Of a stretch of DNA of 46,974 nucleotides, positions 22,102 to 30,446 are shown one piece after another. Source of the stretch: Piscirickettsiaceae bacterium. Lineage in GTDB: Bacteria; Pseudomonadota; Gammaproteobacteria; Nitrosococcales; Methylophagaceae. Location: positions 1 through 46,974 of the forward strand of contig JAIBDY010000016.1 in NCBI GenBank assembly GCA_024685995.1, read 5' to 3'. Within the stretch, counting starts at the first letter, position 1. Each line of letters opens with the position of its first letter. Both the position numbers and the translations under genes were made by a program. Under the pieces are notes generated by a model. The model ran no database searches and was not told where the DNA came from. It saw only the letters and a list, made by a program, of their open reading frames with translations.

Positions 22102-23240
22102 CCCTTGATTACGAAATGCTCAAACTGATTTGGTGGGGGCTAATTGGCGCCTTGATTGTCGCTTTTGTTTTAACCGACGGCTTTGATATGGGCATTGGCA
22201 CACTGTTGCCTTTTATCGGTAAAACCAATGAAGAGCGCCGCATTATGATTAATAGCGTTGGTCCACACTGGGAAGGCAATCAAGTGTGGCTAGTGACAGC
22301 TATTGGCGCTTTATTCGCCGCATGGCCATTGATCTATGCGATGGCATTTTCTGGCTTTTACTTTGTCATGATGTTTACATTATTTGCTCTTTTCCTACGC
22401 CCTATCGCTTTCGATTACCGAAGTAAAATTGATAGCCCCCATTGGCGTAATGCGATGGACAAAGGCTTGTTCTTGGGTAGTACGATTCCCCCGTTTCTTT
22501 TCGGGCTTATCTTTGGCAATTTGTTCATCGGCGTCCCGTTTCATTTCGGTGAATATATGCGGCCCAATTACACGGGAGATTTCACCACCTTATTTAACCC
22601 GTTTGCCATCCTGATTGGCATTCTCAGCTTAACCCTTGTCGTCATGCACGGTGCTACTTGGCTACAAATGCGTACTGTGGATAGCTTAGAGTCACGCGCT
22701 CGTATGATCGCGAAAGCCAGCGCGATAATCGTGTTTATATTATTTGCTACTGCTGGCGTTTGGCTCTACCTCGGCATTGATGGTTATGTCATCACCCAGA
22801 TGCCTGATGCCAATCTCAGCTTTACCCCTGATGCCAAACAAGTCAGCCACCAAGCTGGCGCTTGGTTTCTCAACTATACCGCTTACCCTTGGACAAAATT
22901 GATTCCTGTACTGGGACTTTTAGGCTGCGCCTTGGTGTTTCTCGCCTCGCATTCTGATCGTCCAGGGTGGGCATTCTTCGGTAGTAGTCTCGCCATCATT
23001 GGTATCATTAGCACCGCGGCTGCGTCACTGTTTCCATTTATCATGCCTTCAAGCTCCCAATTTGGGCATAGCCTGACGATTTGGGATGCCACATCTAGTT
23101 TCATGACATTGAAAATCATGTTTTGGATTGCTGTCTTTTTTGTCCCCCTCATCATTACCTATACTTGCTGGAATTACAGCAAAATGTGGCGGCGCCTAGA
23201 CACCCACTTTATTCTGAACAACACCCACTCAAGCTATTAA
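22098..23240 (+). CDS. cydB: Cytochrome bd ubiquinol oxidase subunit II
   Basis: A 380-residue integral membrane protein, very near the E. coli CydB length of 379. It has eight or nine hydrophobic segments and the family signatures [30 protein letters not shown] (residues ~10-38, quoted here by position only: key residues are the TDGFDMG run), [11 protein letters not shown] and the later FPFIMPSS. It carries no haem but stabilises CydA. Overlap with cydA and the closely following cydX and ybgE define one operon. Nothing is missing or unusual. Confidence 0.97.
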   Translation: MTLDYEMLKLIWWGLIGALIVAFVLTDGFDMGIGTLLPFIGKTNEERRIMINSVGPHWEGNQVWLVTAIGALFAAWPLIYAMAFSGFYFVMMFTLFALFLRPIAFDYRSKIDSPHWRNAMDKGLFLGSTIPPFLFGLIFGNLFIGVPFHFGEYMRPNYTGDFTTLFNPFAILIGILSLTLVVMHGATWLQMRTVDSLESRARMIAKASAIIVFILFATAGVWLYLGIDGYVITQMPDANLSFTPDAKQVSHQAGAWFLNYTAYPWTKLIPVLGLLGCALVFLASHSDRPGWAFFGSSLAIIGIISTAAASLFPFIMPSSSQFGHSLTIWDATSSFMTLKIMFWIAVFFVPLIITYTCWNYSKMWRRLDTHFILNNTHSSY

Positions 23241-23257
23241 GATTAGGAGTCACGATT

Positions 23258-23365
23258 ATGTGGTATTTTGCATGGATTTTAGGGGTTTTACTTGCCGTTG
23301 CATTTGGCGTTATCAATGTCATGTGGCTAGAGTTACAGGACCTCGATCACCCTGACAGTCATTAA
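23258..23365 (+). CDS. cydX: Cytochrome bd small subunit CydX
   Basis: A 35-residue single-pass membrane protein, MWYFAWILGVLLAVAFGVIN followed by VMWLELQDLDHPDSH. The MWYFAWILG start is the conserved CydX signature. In E. coli, CydX binds CydA and is needed for stable haem incorporation. AGGAG lies eight bases upstream of the ATG and the gene sits 17 bases after cydB. Automatic calling can easily miss it because of its size. Confidence 0.95.
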   Translation: MWYFAWILGVLLAVAFGVINVMWLELQDLDHPDSH

Positions 23366-23368
23366 GAC

Positions 23369-23644
23369 ATGGATCGCTTTGCAATACGCATGATCTCGCT
23401 GATACTCTCATTAGCACTGTCGACATTGATACTGCTTTACCCGCAAGTTGTCATTGATGACAACAACCAAGCTAACCATCGACTATTGATGCTATTTCTC
23501 AGTGGCACAATGATAGGGTTTATTCACGGTGTTGGTTTCCACATCAAAACGGGGGTCGTCCGATATGTCCTCAGTCCTTTAGTCAGCTGGCCCATCATGT
23601 TAGCGGGTATTTTGTTGAGTCTAACGAAAGCCAGCTTGCTATAA
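23369..23644 (+). CDS. ybgE: Cyd operon protein YbgE
   Basis: A 91-residue membrane protein with two to three hydrophobic helices. The central MIGFIHGVGFHIKT matches the GFIHGVGF signature of YbgE (cyd_oper_ybgE) proteins, and position immediately after cydX is diagnostic. Its role is not settled; it is associated with bd oxidase operons but is not part of the known complex. The start ATG lies three bases after the cydX stop. It converges with the small winged-helix gene, its stop being two bases from that gene's end. Confidence 0.9.
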   Translation: MDRFAIRMISLILSLALSTLILLYPQVVIDDNNQANHRLLMLFLSGTMIGFIHGVGFHIKTGVVRYVLSPLVSWPIMLAGILLSLTKASLL

Positions 23645-23646
23645 CA

Positions 23647-23844
23647 CTACTTCAAGGCAATCGTCTCGATACGTCCCTTCAAGGTGATCTCTAGCTTATT
23701 TTCCTTGGCTAACCAGCCAATGGCTCTTTGGACCTGCTTTGCATCCAGATCACTCTCTTTGACCACTTTGGTCACTGTACTTGGGCCATGCTTGTCTAGA
23801 TAGTGCCACAACTGACCTGCAACCAAACCAATAGACTTAGACAT
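23647..23844 (-). CDS. Small winged-helix protein (DUF2582-like)
   Basis: A 65-residue cytoplasmic protein whose whole length fits one winged helix-turn-helix: a first helix SIGLVAGQLWHYLDKHG, the turn-containing TVTKVVKESDLDAKQVQRAIGWLAKEN, and a short wing KLEITLKGRIETIALK. This is the DUF2582 pattern. Such proteins are presumed DNA-binding but no targets are known. AAGGAG seven bases before the ATG gives a firm start. It is convergent with ybgE and has its own upstream region of ~200 bases before ovoB's end. A local regulatory role over cyd or ovo genes would be guesswork. Confidence 0.85.
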   Translation of the reverse strand: MSKSIGLVAGQLWHYLDKHGPSTVTKVVKESDLDAKQVQRAIGWLAKENKLEITLKGRIETIALK

Positions 23845-24032
23845 CGAACGCTCCTTGAGACAAATGATAACGCTTAATGATCGGCAAATATAATGCCAAA
23901 CAATGCAATATCACGTTAACATTAGCTTTGCAGCTGCTTACATGAAATCAGCAATATAATAAGAGTCAGAAATCAAAACAGTTCGGTGCAATTTTGTCCT
24001 AACTGCACCAAAACATGACTAGCTTAGGATAT

Positions 24033-24057
24033 GCTTATGACAAGCTTATGACAAGCT
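24033..24057. repeat. 11-bp tandem duplication across the ovoB stop codon
   Basis: The unit GCTTATGACAA occurs at 24033-24043 and again at 24044-24054, followed by GCT. The ovoB stop (24046-24048) lies in the second copy; the first copy is a 3' duplicate just outside the gene. It looks like a replication-slippage product that leaves the protein unchanged. Confidence 0.8.
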
Positions 24058-25230
24058 CTGCCAAGCAGCTGCCATTGACGATAAAGCTGTCAATACTACC
24101 GCCCGTGGTGCTGCAATATTCAATCGCATAAATCCAGATCCCGTTTCACCAAACAAGGTGCCGGGACTCATTGCCACTTTCGCTTGTTCAATAAAAAAGC
24201 GGTGCAGCTCAGCATCCGTCATATTCATATTACGACAGTCCAACCACAGTAGATAGGTGCCTTCAGATGCGATGACTTTAATCGTTGGTAGGGAAGATTC
24301 AAAGTACGCGTTGACCGCCAAGCGCGTCTCATCTAGATAAGACATTAAATTATCTAACCAGGCTTCACCATGTCGATACGCGGCTTCAAAGCCACAAATG
24401 CTAAACGGGTTGGTATTACTGACATGCCAATGATTAAAGACCTGCTGTATTGCCTCTCGGTGAGCCGCATCATTCGCGACAATCGCAGACAAGCCAAGGC
24501 CAGGTATATTGAAAGTCTTGCTCGGTGAAGCCGCCGTGATAATTGGCACATCTTCAGCCAGCGACGCAATGGGAATATGTTGTTGACCCGGAAAAATCAG
24601 ATCCGCATGAATCTCATCCGAGATAATGGTCATACCATAGCGGCGACACACGGTTAGTAGCGCTTTTAATTCTGTTTCCTGCCAAACCCGACCAACTGGG
24701 TTATGCGGTGAACACAGCAACAAGACCTTAGCCCCTGCTGCTGCACACTGTGCCAAATGGTCTAAATCCATCCGGTAATGGTTATTCTCTAACCTCAGTG
24801 GGCTTTCGACCAAAGTCCGTTTGGTGTCTTGCACAGCACTGAAAAATGGATGGTAGACCGGTGGTTGAATAATCACCTTTTCGCCCACTGCCGTTAAAGC
24901 GGTGATCGCCGCATAAATCGAGGGTACAACCCCAGGACACATCACGATAGCTTCACGATCTATGCTCCAGTGGTGTCGCAGCTGAAACCAATTTTGCATG
25001 GCGGTATATAGACTCTCAGGGTAATCTGTATAGCCATAGATTGTATGTTGAGCTCGCGCGATTAACGCATTGGTCACGGCTTCTGGCGCAGAAAAGTCCA
25101 TATCTGCCACCCATAATGGTGTGACATCATCGGTGCCAAAATAGGTTTTACGCGCGTCGTATTTTAAACTTGCCGTCCCAGCTCGACTCGGCGGCGTATC
25201 AAACCCGCTTGTCACCCGCGATAGCGCCAC
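24046..25230 (-). CDS. ovoB: PLP-dependent C-S lyase, probable ovothiol synthesis enzyme OvoB
   Basis: A ~394-residue cytoplasmic fold-type I PLP enzyme of the MalY/PatB cystathionine beta-lyase group. PLP residues are visible: Asn177 (CSPHNPVGRVW), Asp205 (IISDEIHADL) and the Schiff-base Lys238 (ASPSKTFNIPGLG). It overlaps the end of ovoA. In ovothiol synthesis, OvoB cleaves the cysteine-histidine sulfoxide made by OvoA to give 5-thiohistidine, which OvoA then N-methylates. The overlap and order are the basis for choosing OvoB over a general cystathionine beta-lyase. The start is uncertain: GTG at 25228-25230 or GTG at 25213-25215, the latter overlapping the ovoA stop as GTGA. Neither has a good ribosome-binding site, which fits translational coupling. 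Confidence 0.84.
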   Translation of the reverse strand: MALSRVTSGFDTPPSRAGTASLKYDARKTYFGTDDVTPLWVADMDFSAPEAVTNALIARAQHTIYGYTDYPESLYTAMQNWFQLRHHWSIDREAIVMCPGVVPSIYAAITALTAVGEKVIIQPPVYHPFFSAVQDTKRTLVESPLRLENNHYRMDLDHLAQCAAAGAKVLLLCSPHNPVGRVWQETELKALLTVCRRYGMTIISDEIHADLIFPGQQHIPIASLAEDVPIITAASPSKTFNIPGLGLSAIVANDAAHREAIQQVFNHWHVSNTNPFSICGFEAAYRHGEAWLDNLMSYLDETRLAVNAYFESSLPTIKVIASEGTYLLWLDCRNMNMTDAELHRFFIEQAKVAMSPGTLFGETGSGFMRLNIAAPRAVVLTALSSMAAAWQSLS

Positions 25231-27383
25231 ATAGTCGCTTCAGACAAGGTATGTTGAAACTTACGGCTGGTTTCACGAATCACAAATGGCACAGCAACCG
25301 GCCCTTGAACCAAATCAAAATGCGGTGCTAACATCATTTTTAAGCCATCCAGCGTACTGACATTTTCGCCATCCACTTTACGACCACCAACCCAGTTCTC
25401 CTTATCGGTATGCTCTTCGAGCCACGTATAAGGCGAAGTAATCATCAAAATACCCCCGGGATTCATTCGCTCTTGAATCGTGGTTAAAAATAACGACGGT
25501 TGGTATAGACGATCAATCAAATTGGCCGCGAGAACCAAATCATAACCTTGATAGTTCGGCTTCAAATTACAGGCATCACCTTGCATAAAAGTCACTTTTT
25601 CAGCCGTGGTCTTATCCGCAAAATCGGTTAAACGGCGTTCTTTATATAAAGCCAATTCACCTTCATCTACAATACTGTAACGAATAACGCCTTGTCGTTG
25701 TAATTGCACGCCTAAGTTAATCAATCTTGCAGAAAAATCAATGCCGGTCACCCGATCGAATTTTTTTGCCAACTCAAAGCTTGAGCGGCCTACTGCACAG
25801 CCAATATCCAAAGCATTGCCCATTGGTTGGTCACCCATTGCTGCAATGGCTAATTCTGCTAATGCGGTTGGGAAATTATCGACATCAAGATAGCGGTCAC
25901 CATAATGGAACTCTGCGTATTCTGATAGCATTTTATCGGTTTCGTAATTGGATCCCACTTGCTCTTCTAACTCCTCTGCGATGACATAACGGAAGCCCGC
26001 ATGCTGGAAAAAATGTTTGCGAAATGCATAACGTGCACTCAAGCGACTTTCATTACCACAAGAAATCCATGAACCACCCTTAAATATATTGTGGCGGCCA
26101 TCGAATGTTGGCATGGTAAAGTCATCATAAAAAGGATGCACCTTAAAATTATCAAAAGGATAAATCGCCGTTTCAGTCCATTGCCACACATTACCGACGA
26201 CATCGTATAAGGCACCTTGGGCATGCCGATTAACCGGACATGACGACGCTTGATAATCTAAATGTAGATTGGCATGACAAGCATTGCCGCGTTCAAGCTC
26301 TTTAATTCCCGCAACATCTGCCATGCGATACCATTCATCTTCCGTAGGCAGACGAACCAGTTCACCCTTTTGTGCCGCCAACCAATTACAAAAGGCCTTC
26401 GCCTCATGATAGTTAACATCTGCCGGCCAATCCCAGGGCATCTCAACGATCTCAGTCATTAACCGTAACTGCCAGCCTTTGTCTGATTCAATCCAAAAAC
26501 TGGGGTGACGAGCTTGGGTATAGCGTAACCATTCCAATCCTTCTTCTGCCCAAAAACGTTCATTTTGATAGCCGCCAGCTTGTACAAATTCAAGGAACTC
26601 TTGATTGCTAACTAAATAACGTGCGGCTTTAAACGCTTTAACGGATGCATGGTGGTTACCATATTCATTATCCCAACCATAATACGGATCGTCATACTCT
26701 TTACCGATAGTCACATCACCCGCTGGAATCGCCACAAAATCATTCACAGGTGCTTCACCGGATTCAGCGCAGGGTGCCCATTCAGGAAGGGACTGCACCC
26801 AGTCTATATTCTGTTGACGGATCAGTACTGATGACGTCTCGAGATGAATATGTTCATGCTCAATCCCCATCAAAAAGGTCCACCAAGGATTGTCCCAAGT
26901 GATAGGTAGCGACAAAGGTGTTGTTTGAATCAAATGATTGATTAATGTATTCACTTGAGCGCGATAGGCTTTCACTTCGTCGACAGTCGGCCAGTCATAA
27001 TGCGCCTCATCCAAGTCATCCCAACTCATTTCATCGACACCGATTGCAAACATCGATTCAAAATCGGGATTAACGCGCGCTTCAACCAAACCTGCCAGCA
27101 CCAGTTTATTGACGAAAAACGTTGCCGTATGGCCAAAATAGAAAATCAACGGATGGCGAAGTGAGATCGACTTCTGATAGTAGGCTCTATCGTCGGTTAG
27201 CGTTTCAAAGAGTGCGTTGTAACGTTGCCAAGTCGTATTGAAATATTGTGCTATTTCTTGTCGCTTGGCCTCAACATCATTCCCGGTTAGCAATGGTGTT
27301 CTTAAATACGGCGTCAATGCTTCTGGTTCCTGAACTGCATTATCCGCAGGGAAAACTGTGTTTAAAGACTGCGTTGATGACAT
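25212..27383 (-). CDS. ovoA: 5-histidylcysteine sulfoxide synthase / thiohistidine methyltransferase OvoA
   Basis: A 723-residue bifunctional enzyme of ovothiol A synthesis. Residues ~40-200 form a DinB-like domain with His85 and the iron-binding HX3HXE motif (His176, His180, Glu182). Residues ~215-470 are an FGE-sulfatase fold (NDFVAIPAGDVTIG, VRLPTEDEWYRMADV, DVVGNVWQWTET), as in EgtB. From ~500 a SAM methyltransferase follows (ALDIGCAVGRSSFELA). The fused methyltransferase separates OvoA from EgtB. The iron centre joins cysteine to the histidine C5 with sulfoxidation; the C-terminal domain methylates the thiohistidine ring. I start at ATG 27381-27383 (AAGGAT upstream) rather than the longer frame to 27449. 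Expressed with ovoB. Confidence 0.95.
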   Translation of the reverse strand: MSSTQSLNTVFPADNAVQEPEALTPYLRTPLLTGNDVEAKRQEIAQYFNTTWQRYNALFETLTDDRAYYQKSISLRHPLIFYFGHTATFFVNKLVLAGLVEARVNPDFESMFAIGVDEMSWDDLDEAHYDWPTVDEVKAYRAQVNTLINHLIQTTPLSLPITWDNPWWTFLMGIEHEHIHLETSSVLIRQQNIDWVQSLPEWAPCAESGEAPVNDFVAIPAGDVTIGKEYDDPYYGWDNEYGNHHASVKAFKAARYLVSNQEFLEFVQAGGYQNERFWAEEGLEWLRYTQARHPSFWIESDKGWQLRLMTEIVEMPWDWPADVNYHEAKAFCNWLAAQKGELVRLPTEDEWYRMADVAGIKELERGNACHANLHLDYQASSCPVNRHAQGALYDVVGNVWQWTETAIYPFDNFKVHPFYDDFTMPTFDGRHNIFKGGSWISCGNESRLSARYAFRKHFFQHAGFRYVIAEELEEQVGSNYETDKMLSEYAEFHYGDRYLDVDNFPTALAELAIAAMGDQPMGNALDIGCAVGRSSFELAKKFDRVTGIDFSARLINLGVQLQRQGVIRYSIVDEGELALYKERRLTDFADKTTAEKVTFMQGDACNLKPNYQGYDLVLAANLIDRLYQPSLFLTTIQERMNPGGILMITSPYTWLEEHTDKENWVGGRKVDGENVSTLDGLKMMLAPHFDLVQGPVAVPFVIRETSRKFQHTLSEATMWRYRG

Positions 27384-27618
27384 TAAACTATCCTTATTCG
27401 GTTTCCGAGTAGCGATGACGCACCATTGCGTCGAAAGTGACGAAAACACCTCATTCGAATAAACCCAAAAGCCTACAAACCAACTTCTTAGCTTTAATTC
27501 ATGGCAATATCTAACTAATCATCATAAGGAATCCTTGTCATCGGCACAAGCTAGCACTAGTACCTATCCCCCCAAAAGCTCAGCACAGAAGAAGCCAACA
27601 CAGAGTTCAATTCGCTTA

Positions 27619-28848
27619 TTAGTCTGAGTTCACAGTCTTATTTTGTAGGACTTGATCGATATAACTCAACCAATACAGAGCTTGTTGCTTCTCGTTCTTA
27701 AATTTCGCTGCTTTCATCAATAATGTCTGTGCTTGCTCGAAACGATCAAGATGAAACTGTGATAAGCCAGCCATCAAATAAGCCGTGCCTCGTCGTTTGC
27801 CAACCAACTTTTGTAAACTAATCTCAAAAGCACTGCTCGCGTCTTGCCATTGTGCTAAATCAAAGAGTACTCGGCCATATTTCACGCCAGCCTCACCGCT
27901 GGCATCACGTTTAGCCAATCTTGCTAAGATCACCGCCGCCTTCTCTTTTTCACGGGCAGCCAACCAACTATCCGCCAAACGATTCAAGTTTCTTTGGTTT
28001 TCAACGATATCGCCATCGCGCATGCCTTTGGTCAATAATTGCGCTGATTTATAAGGAATCTGTAAATAGCGATACATATCTGCTAAACGAACCACCACCT
28101 CGCCATCACTCAAGTCCAAACGCTGCGCTAAGACCTGAACCGCCAAAGCCGTCGTCTGTTTATTCAACTGGGCATATAAAGCCGCTAGTTGCTGCCAATA
28201 TTGTGCTTTCTTAGGATAGCGAACAATCAGCTTTTCCAAAATGCTGATGCTTGCTGAATATTGCTTCAATTCCAAGTGGGCGGCCAATAACAACTGGTAC
28301 CAATTTTCTGACGGCTTAGACTCATTTCGTAGCGCGATTTTCATATGTTTAACCACTTGATTAAACTGATCCAGTTGATAATAAGCGCTCGCAATCAACA
28401 CATGAGCACTGTTTGGAGGCGCAGGTTCATTGGAAAACCATTTCTCAAGGGTGTTAATACCTGCTTGGTATTGTTCTTCAGCTAGCAATAGTTGTCCCAA
28501 ATTGTAGCGAAGACTATGACTGACGGGATCAGGCAATGCCCCAGAGGCTAAAGCCTGTTGAAACTGTGTCCGTGCTTGTCGATATTGTGACTTGGCGGAA
28601 TAAACATAGCCTAAGGTTTGTTGAACAATCGCTTGTTCATAAGACCCTGCTTGCGTCCTTTTTAGCAATGCCAATAACGCCACTTCAGCTTTGGAATACT
28701 GCTCCGCGCTCATCAGCGCTTGCGCATCCGTTAAAGCCTTGTAGGTTTTTTCGCTGAGTAAGTACTGCCCCTGGTCTTTCGCGCCCGACAGTGGGCTGAA
28801 ACATAATAAATACAGTAATAAAACAATGCGTATTCGATCGGCCATCAT
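27619..28848 (-). CDS. Exported TPR-repeat protein of the TonB operon
   Basis: A 409-residue protein with an N-terminal signal peptide (hydrophobic to about FSPLSGAKDQ) and a helical body of roughly nine to ten tetratricopeptide-like units, for example AEVALLALLKRTQAGSYEQA and QTLGYVYSAKSQYRQARTQF. It is expected in the periplasm as a protein-interaction scaffold. It starts at an ATG overlapping the tonB stop as ATGA, so it is the last gene of the operon. TPR proteins occupy the same place after tonB2 in vibrio-type TonB2 clusters. Its exact job there is not known to me. Confidence 0.85.
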   Translation of the reverse strand: MMADRIRIVLLLYLLCFSPLSGAKDQGQYLLSEKTYKALTDAQALMSAEQYSKAEVALLALLKRTQAGSYEQAIVQQTLGYVYSAKSQYRQARTQFQQALASGALPDPVSHSLRYNLGQLLLAEEQYQAGINTLEKWFSNEPAPPNSAHVLIASAYYQLDQFNQVVKHMKIALRNESKPSENWYQLLLAAHLELKQYSASISILEKLIVRYPKKAQYWQQLAALYAQLNKQTTALAVQVLAQRLDLSDGEVVVRLADMYRYLQIPYKSAQLLTKGMRDGDIVENQRNLNRLADSWLAAREKEKAAVILARLAKRDASGEAGVKYGRVLFDLAQWQDASSAFEISLQKLVGKRRGTAYLMAGLSQFHLDRFEQAQTLLMKAAKFKNEKQQALYWLSYIDQVLQNKTVNSD

Positions 28849-29480
28849 TTAGACAACTTAAACGTGATTTCTTGAGCAGCAGTCTGTTCAACCGCTTGAC
28901 CATCCACAATTTTGGGGTTGAACTTCCATTTCTTAATGGCGCTAATTGCAGCTTTATCAAATACCCCTTCTGGCGATGCGCTCAATATTTGTGGGTTCAC
29001 AACTCGCCCTTCCTTCGTAATTGTAAAGGCGACTTTCACGACCCCTTCTATATTTCGGCGCGCAGCTGTACGCGGATAGCGAGGTGGAATTCGGACTAAA
29101 GGCACCACTTGTGCGTATTCAGACACGACAGGGGGCGCAATCGGTGCCGCAGAAAACTCGCCAAGATAAGGACCTCCCGCAATATTAAGCGGTACTTTGA
29201 TATTCGGCGCAGTGAATTTGGGGGTTGGCGTTTTAACCTGTTTCGTTGGTTGTGTCATCTGCGGTGGTGGAGGCATTTTTTCAGGCGGCTTCGGTTTGTC
29301 GGGCAATTCGCGCTTTTTCGTTTCGACCGTGGTGTCTTTCTTGACGCGTACAAAATCAAGCAAACGTATATCTTCTGCATCATTACGATCAACATTGTTA
29401 CTCGCCGTCATGACTTGCATCATGGTGAATAAGCCCAAATTCACTAATATGGCAAAAACCAGTCCAAACGTTAACCGCAT
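28845..29480 (-). CDS. tonB: TonB-type energy transducer
   Basis: A 211-residue protein anchored by one N-terminal helix (LTFGLVFAILVNLGLFTMM). A proline-rich periplasmic linker (DKPKPPEKMPPPPQM, to ~residue 110) follows, then the conserved C-terminal TonB domain with RIPPRYPRTAARRNIEGVVKVAFTI and KWKFNPKI. TonB carries proton-motive energy from ExbB/ExbD to outer-membrane receptors. Length and linker resemble short TonB2-type proteins. It follows exbD by 10 bases. No TonB-dependent receptor lies in the window, so the cargo is not shown. Confidence 0.93.
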   Translation of the reverse strand: MRLTFGLVFAILVNLGLFTMMQVMTASNNVDRNDAEDIRLLDFVRVKKDTTVETKKRELPDKPKPPEKMPPPPQMTQPTKQVKTPTPKFTAPNIKVPLNIAGGPYLGEFSAAPIAPPVVSEYAQVVPLVRIPPRYPRTAARRNIEGVVKVAFTITKEGRVVNPQILSASPEGVFDKAAISAIKKWKFNPKIVDGQAVEQTAAQEITFKLSK

Positions 29481-29490
29481 AATGACCTAC

Positions 29491-29898
29491 TTAATCTCTT
29501 TCTGCTGCAATGGATACATTCGCGACACCGGCTAATCTCGCTTGGTCCATTACTTCAATCAATAGTCCTGTTTTGGCATCTTTATCGGCCAGAATAATCA
29601 CAGACCCTTCTGGGTTTTCAGCATGCATCCGTTCGACATTAGCCCGAATGGCACGACGGTCAATTGCTCGCCCATCCATATTGATGCTGCCATTAGCAGT
29701 AATCGCAATCATGATATTGGCCAAGTCTTTCTTCACCGCTGTTTTCGCTGAAGGACGGCTAACATCAACGCCAGTTTCTTTAACAAAAGATGTCGTGACA
29801 ATAAAAAAGATCAACAGAATAAACACCATATCGATCAACGGTGTCATATTAATTTCTGCCACACTGCCACTTTGGCGCCTAGAATGCCTATTTCTCAT
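29491..29898 (-). CDS. exbD: Biopolymer transport protein ExbD
   Basis: A 135-residue inner-membrane protein with a short cytoplasmic N-terminus, one helix and a periplasmic domain. The signature INMTPLIDMVFILLIFFIV includes the Asp of PLID that acts in proton translocation. The periplasmic part ends LIEVMDQARLAGVANVSIAAE, typical of ExbD/TolR. It is placed between exbB and tonB, giving the standard motor order. Length is normal (~135-141). Confidence 0.94.
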   Translation of the reverse strand: MRNRHSRRQSGSVAEINMTPLIDMVFILLIFFIVTTSFVKETGVDVSRPSAKTAVKKDLANIMIAITANGSINMDGRAIDRRAIRANVERMHAENPEGSVIILADKDAKTGLLIEVMDQARLAGVANVSIAAERD

Positions 29899-29918
29899 TA
29901 CTGTTACCCTGTATCATG

Positions 29919-30446
29919 TCAGCCATCTCGCCGTAATTGGTCTGCCACACTCTCAACAGCATGGCGCATCCGCGCTTCTAATTCGGTACTAAAATATAAG
30001 CCCGACAATGCGGTTAACAGACCCGCCATCGTCGTGATCAACGCGACTGAAATTCCCCCCGCCATACCGCGCGCATTACCTGTACCGAATACGGTTAACA
30101 CGTCAAAGGTTTGGATCATGCCATCCACTGTGCCTAACAATCCCAACATCGGTAACGCACCCGTCAAGGTCTTGATAAACATCAGATAGCGTTTTAGCGA
30201 AGCACGAGATTGTGCGATCATCCCTGCTCGGATTTGTTGTGCCGCCCAACTTCGTCGCTCTGCTCTCTGTTGCCACTCGGCCACCATCACAGCGACAGTT
30301 TTAGGGTATACCCAAAAAACAAATAAATACCGCTCAGCAATCAGCGTCCACATCAAAATAGATGCCAACAGAATCAACCACAACACCACACCACCGCTTT
30401 CCATCAGCAGTTGAATGTTGAAGAGATTATTACCGAATGTTGTCAT
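29919..30446 (-). CDS. exbB: TonB-system proton channel protein ExbB (ExbB2 type)
   Basis: A 175-residue inner-membrane protein of the MotA/TolQ/ExbB family. It has three helices: ESGGVVLWLILLASILMWTL near the N-terminus, and two in the C-terminal half (ALPMLGLLGTVDGMIQTFDV, GISVALITTMAGLLTALSGL), the latter containing the channel-lining Thr residues. I start at ATG 30444-30446, which has GGAA seven bases upstream and overlaps the ttpC end by 17 bases. The alternative start at 30470 has no support. It is the short ExbB of the system; the long one is ttpC. Confidence 0.92.
   Translation of the reverse strand: MTTFGNNLFNIQLLMESGGVVLWLILLASILMWTLIAERYLFVFWVYPKTVAVMVAEWQQRAERRSWAAQQIRAGMIAQSRASLKRYLMFIKTLTGALPMLGLLGTVDGMIQTFDVLTVFGTGNARGMAGGISVALITTMAGLLTALSGLYFSTELEARMRHAVESVADQLRRDG

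Noticed and set aside
29197-29535. Glycine-rich rightward frame opposite tonB
   Set aside because: The glycines arise from the proline-rich linker of tonB on the other strand.
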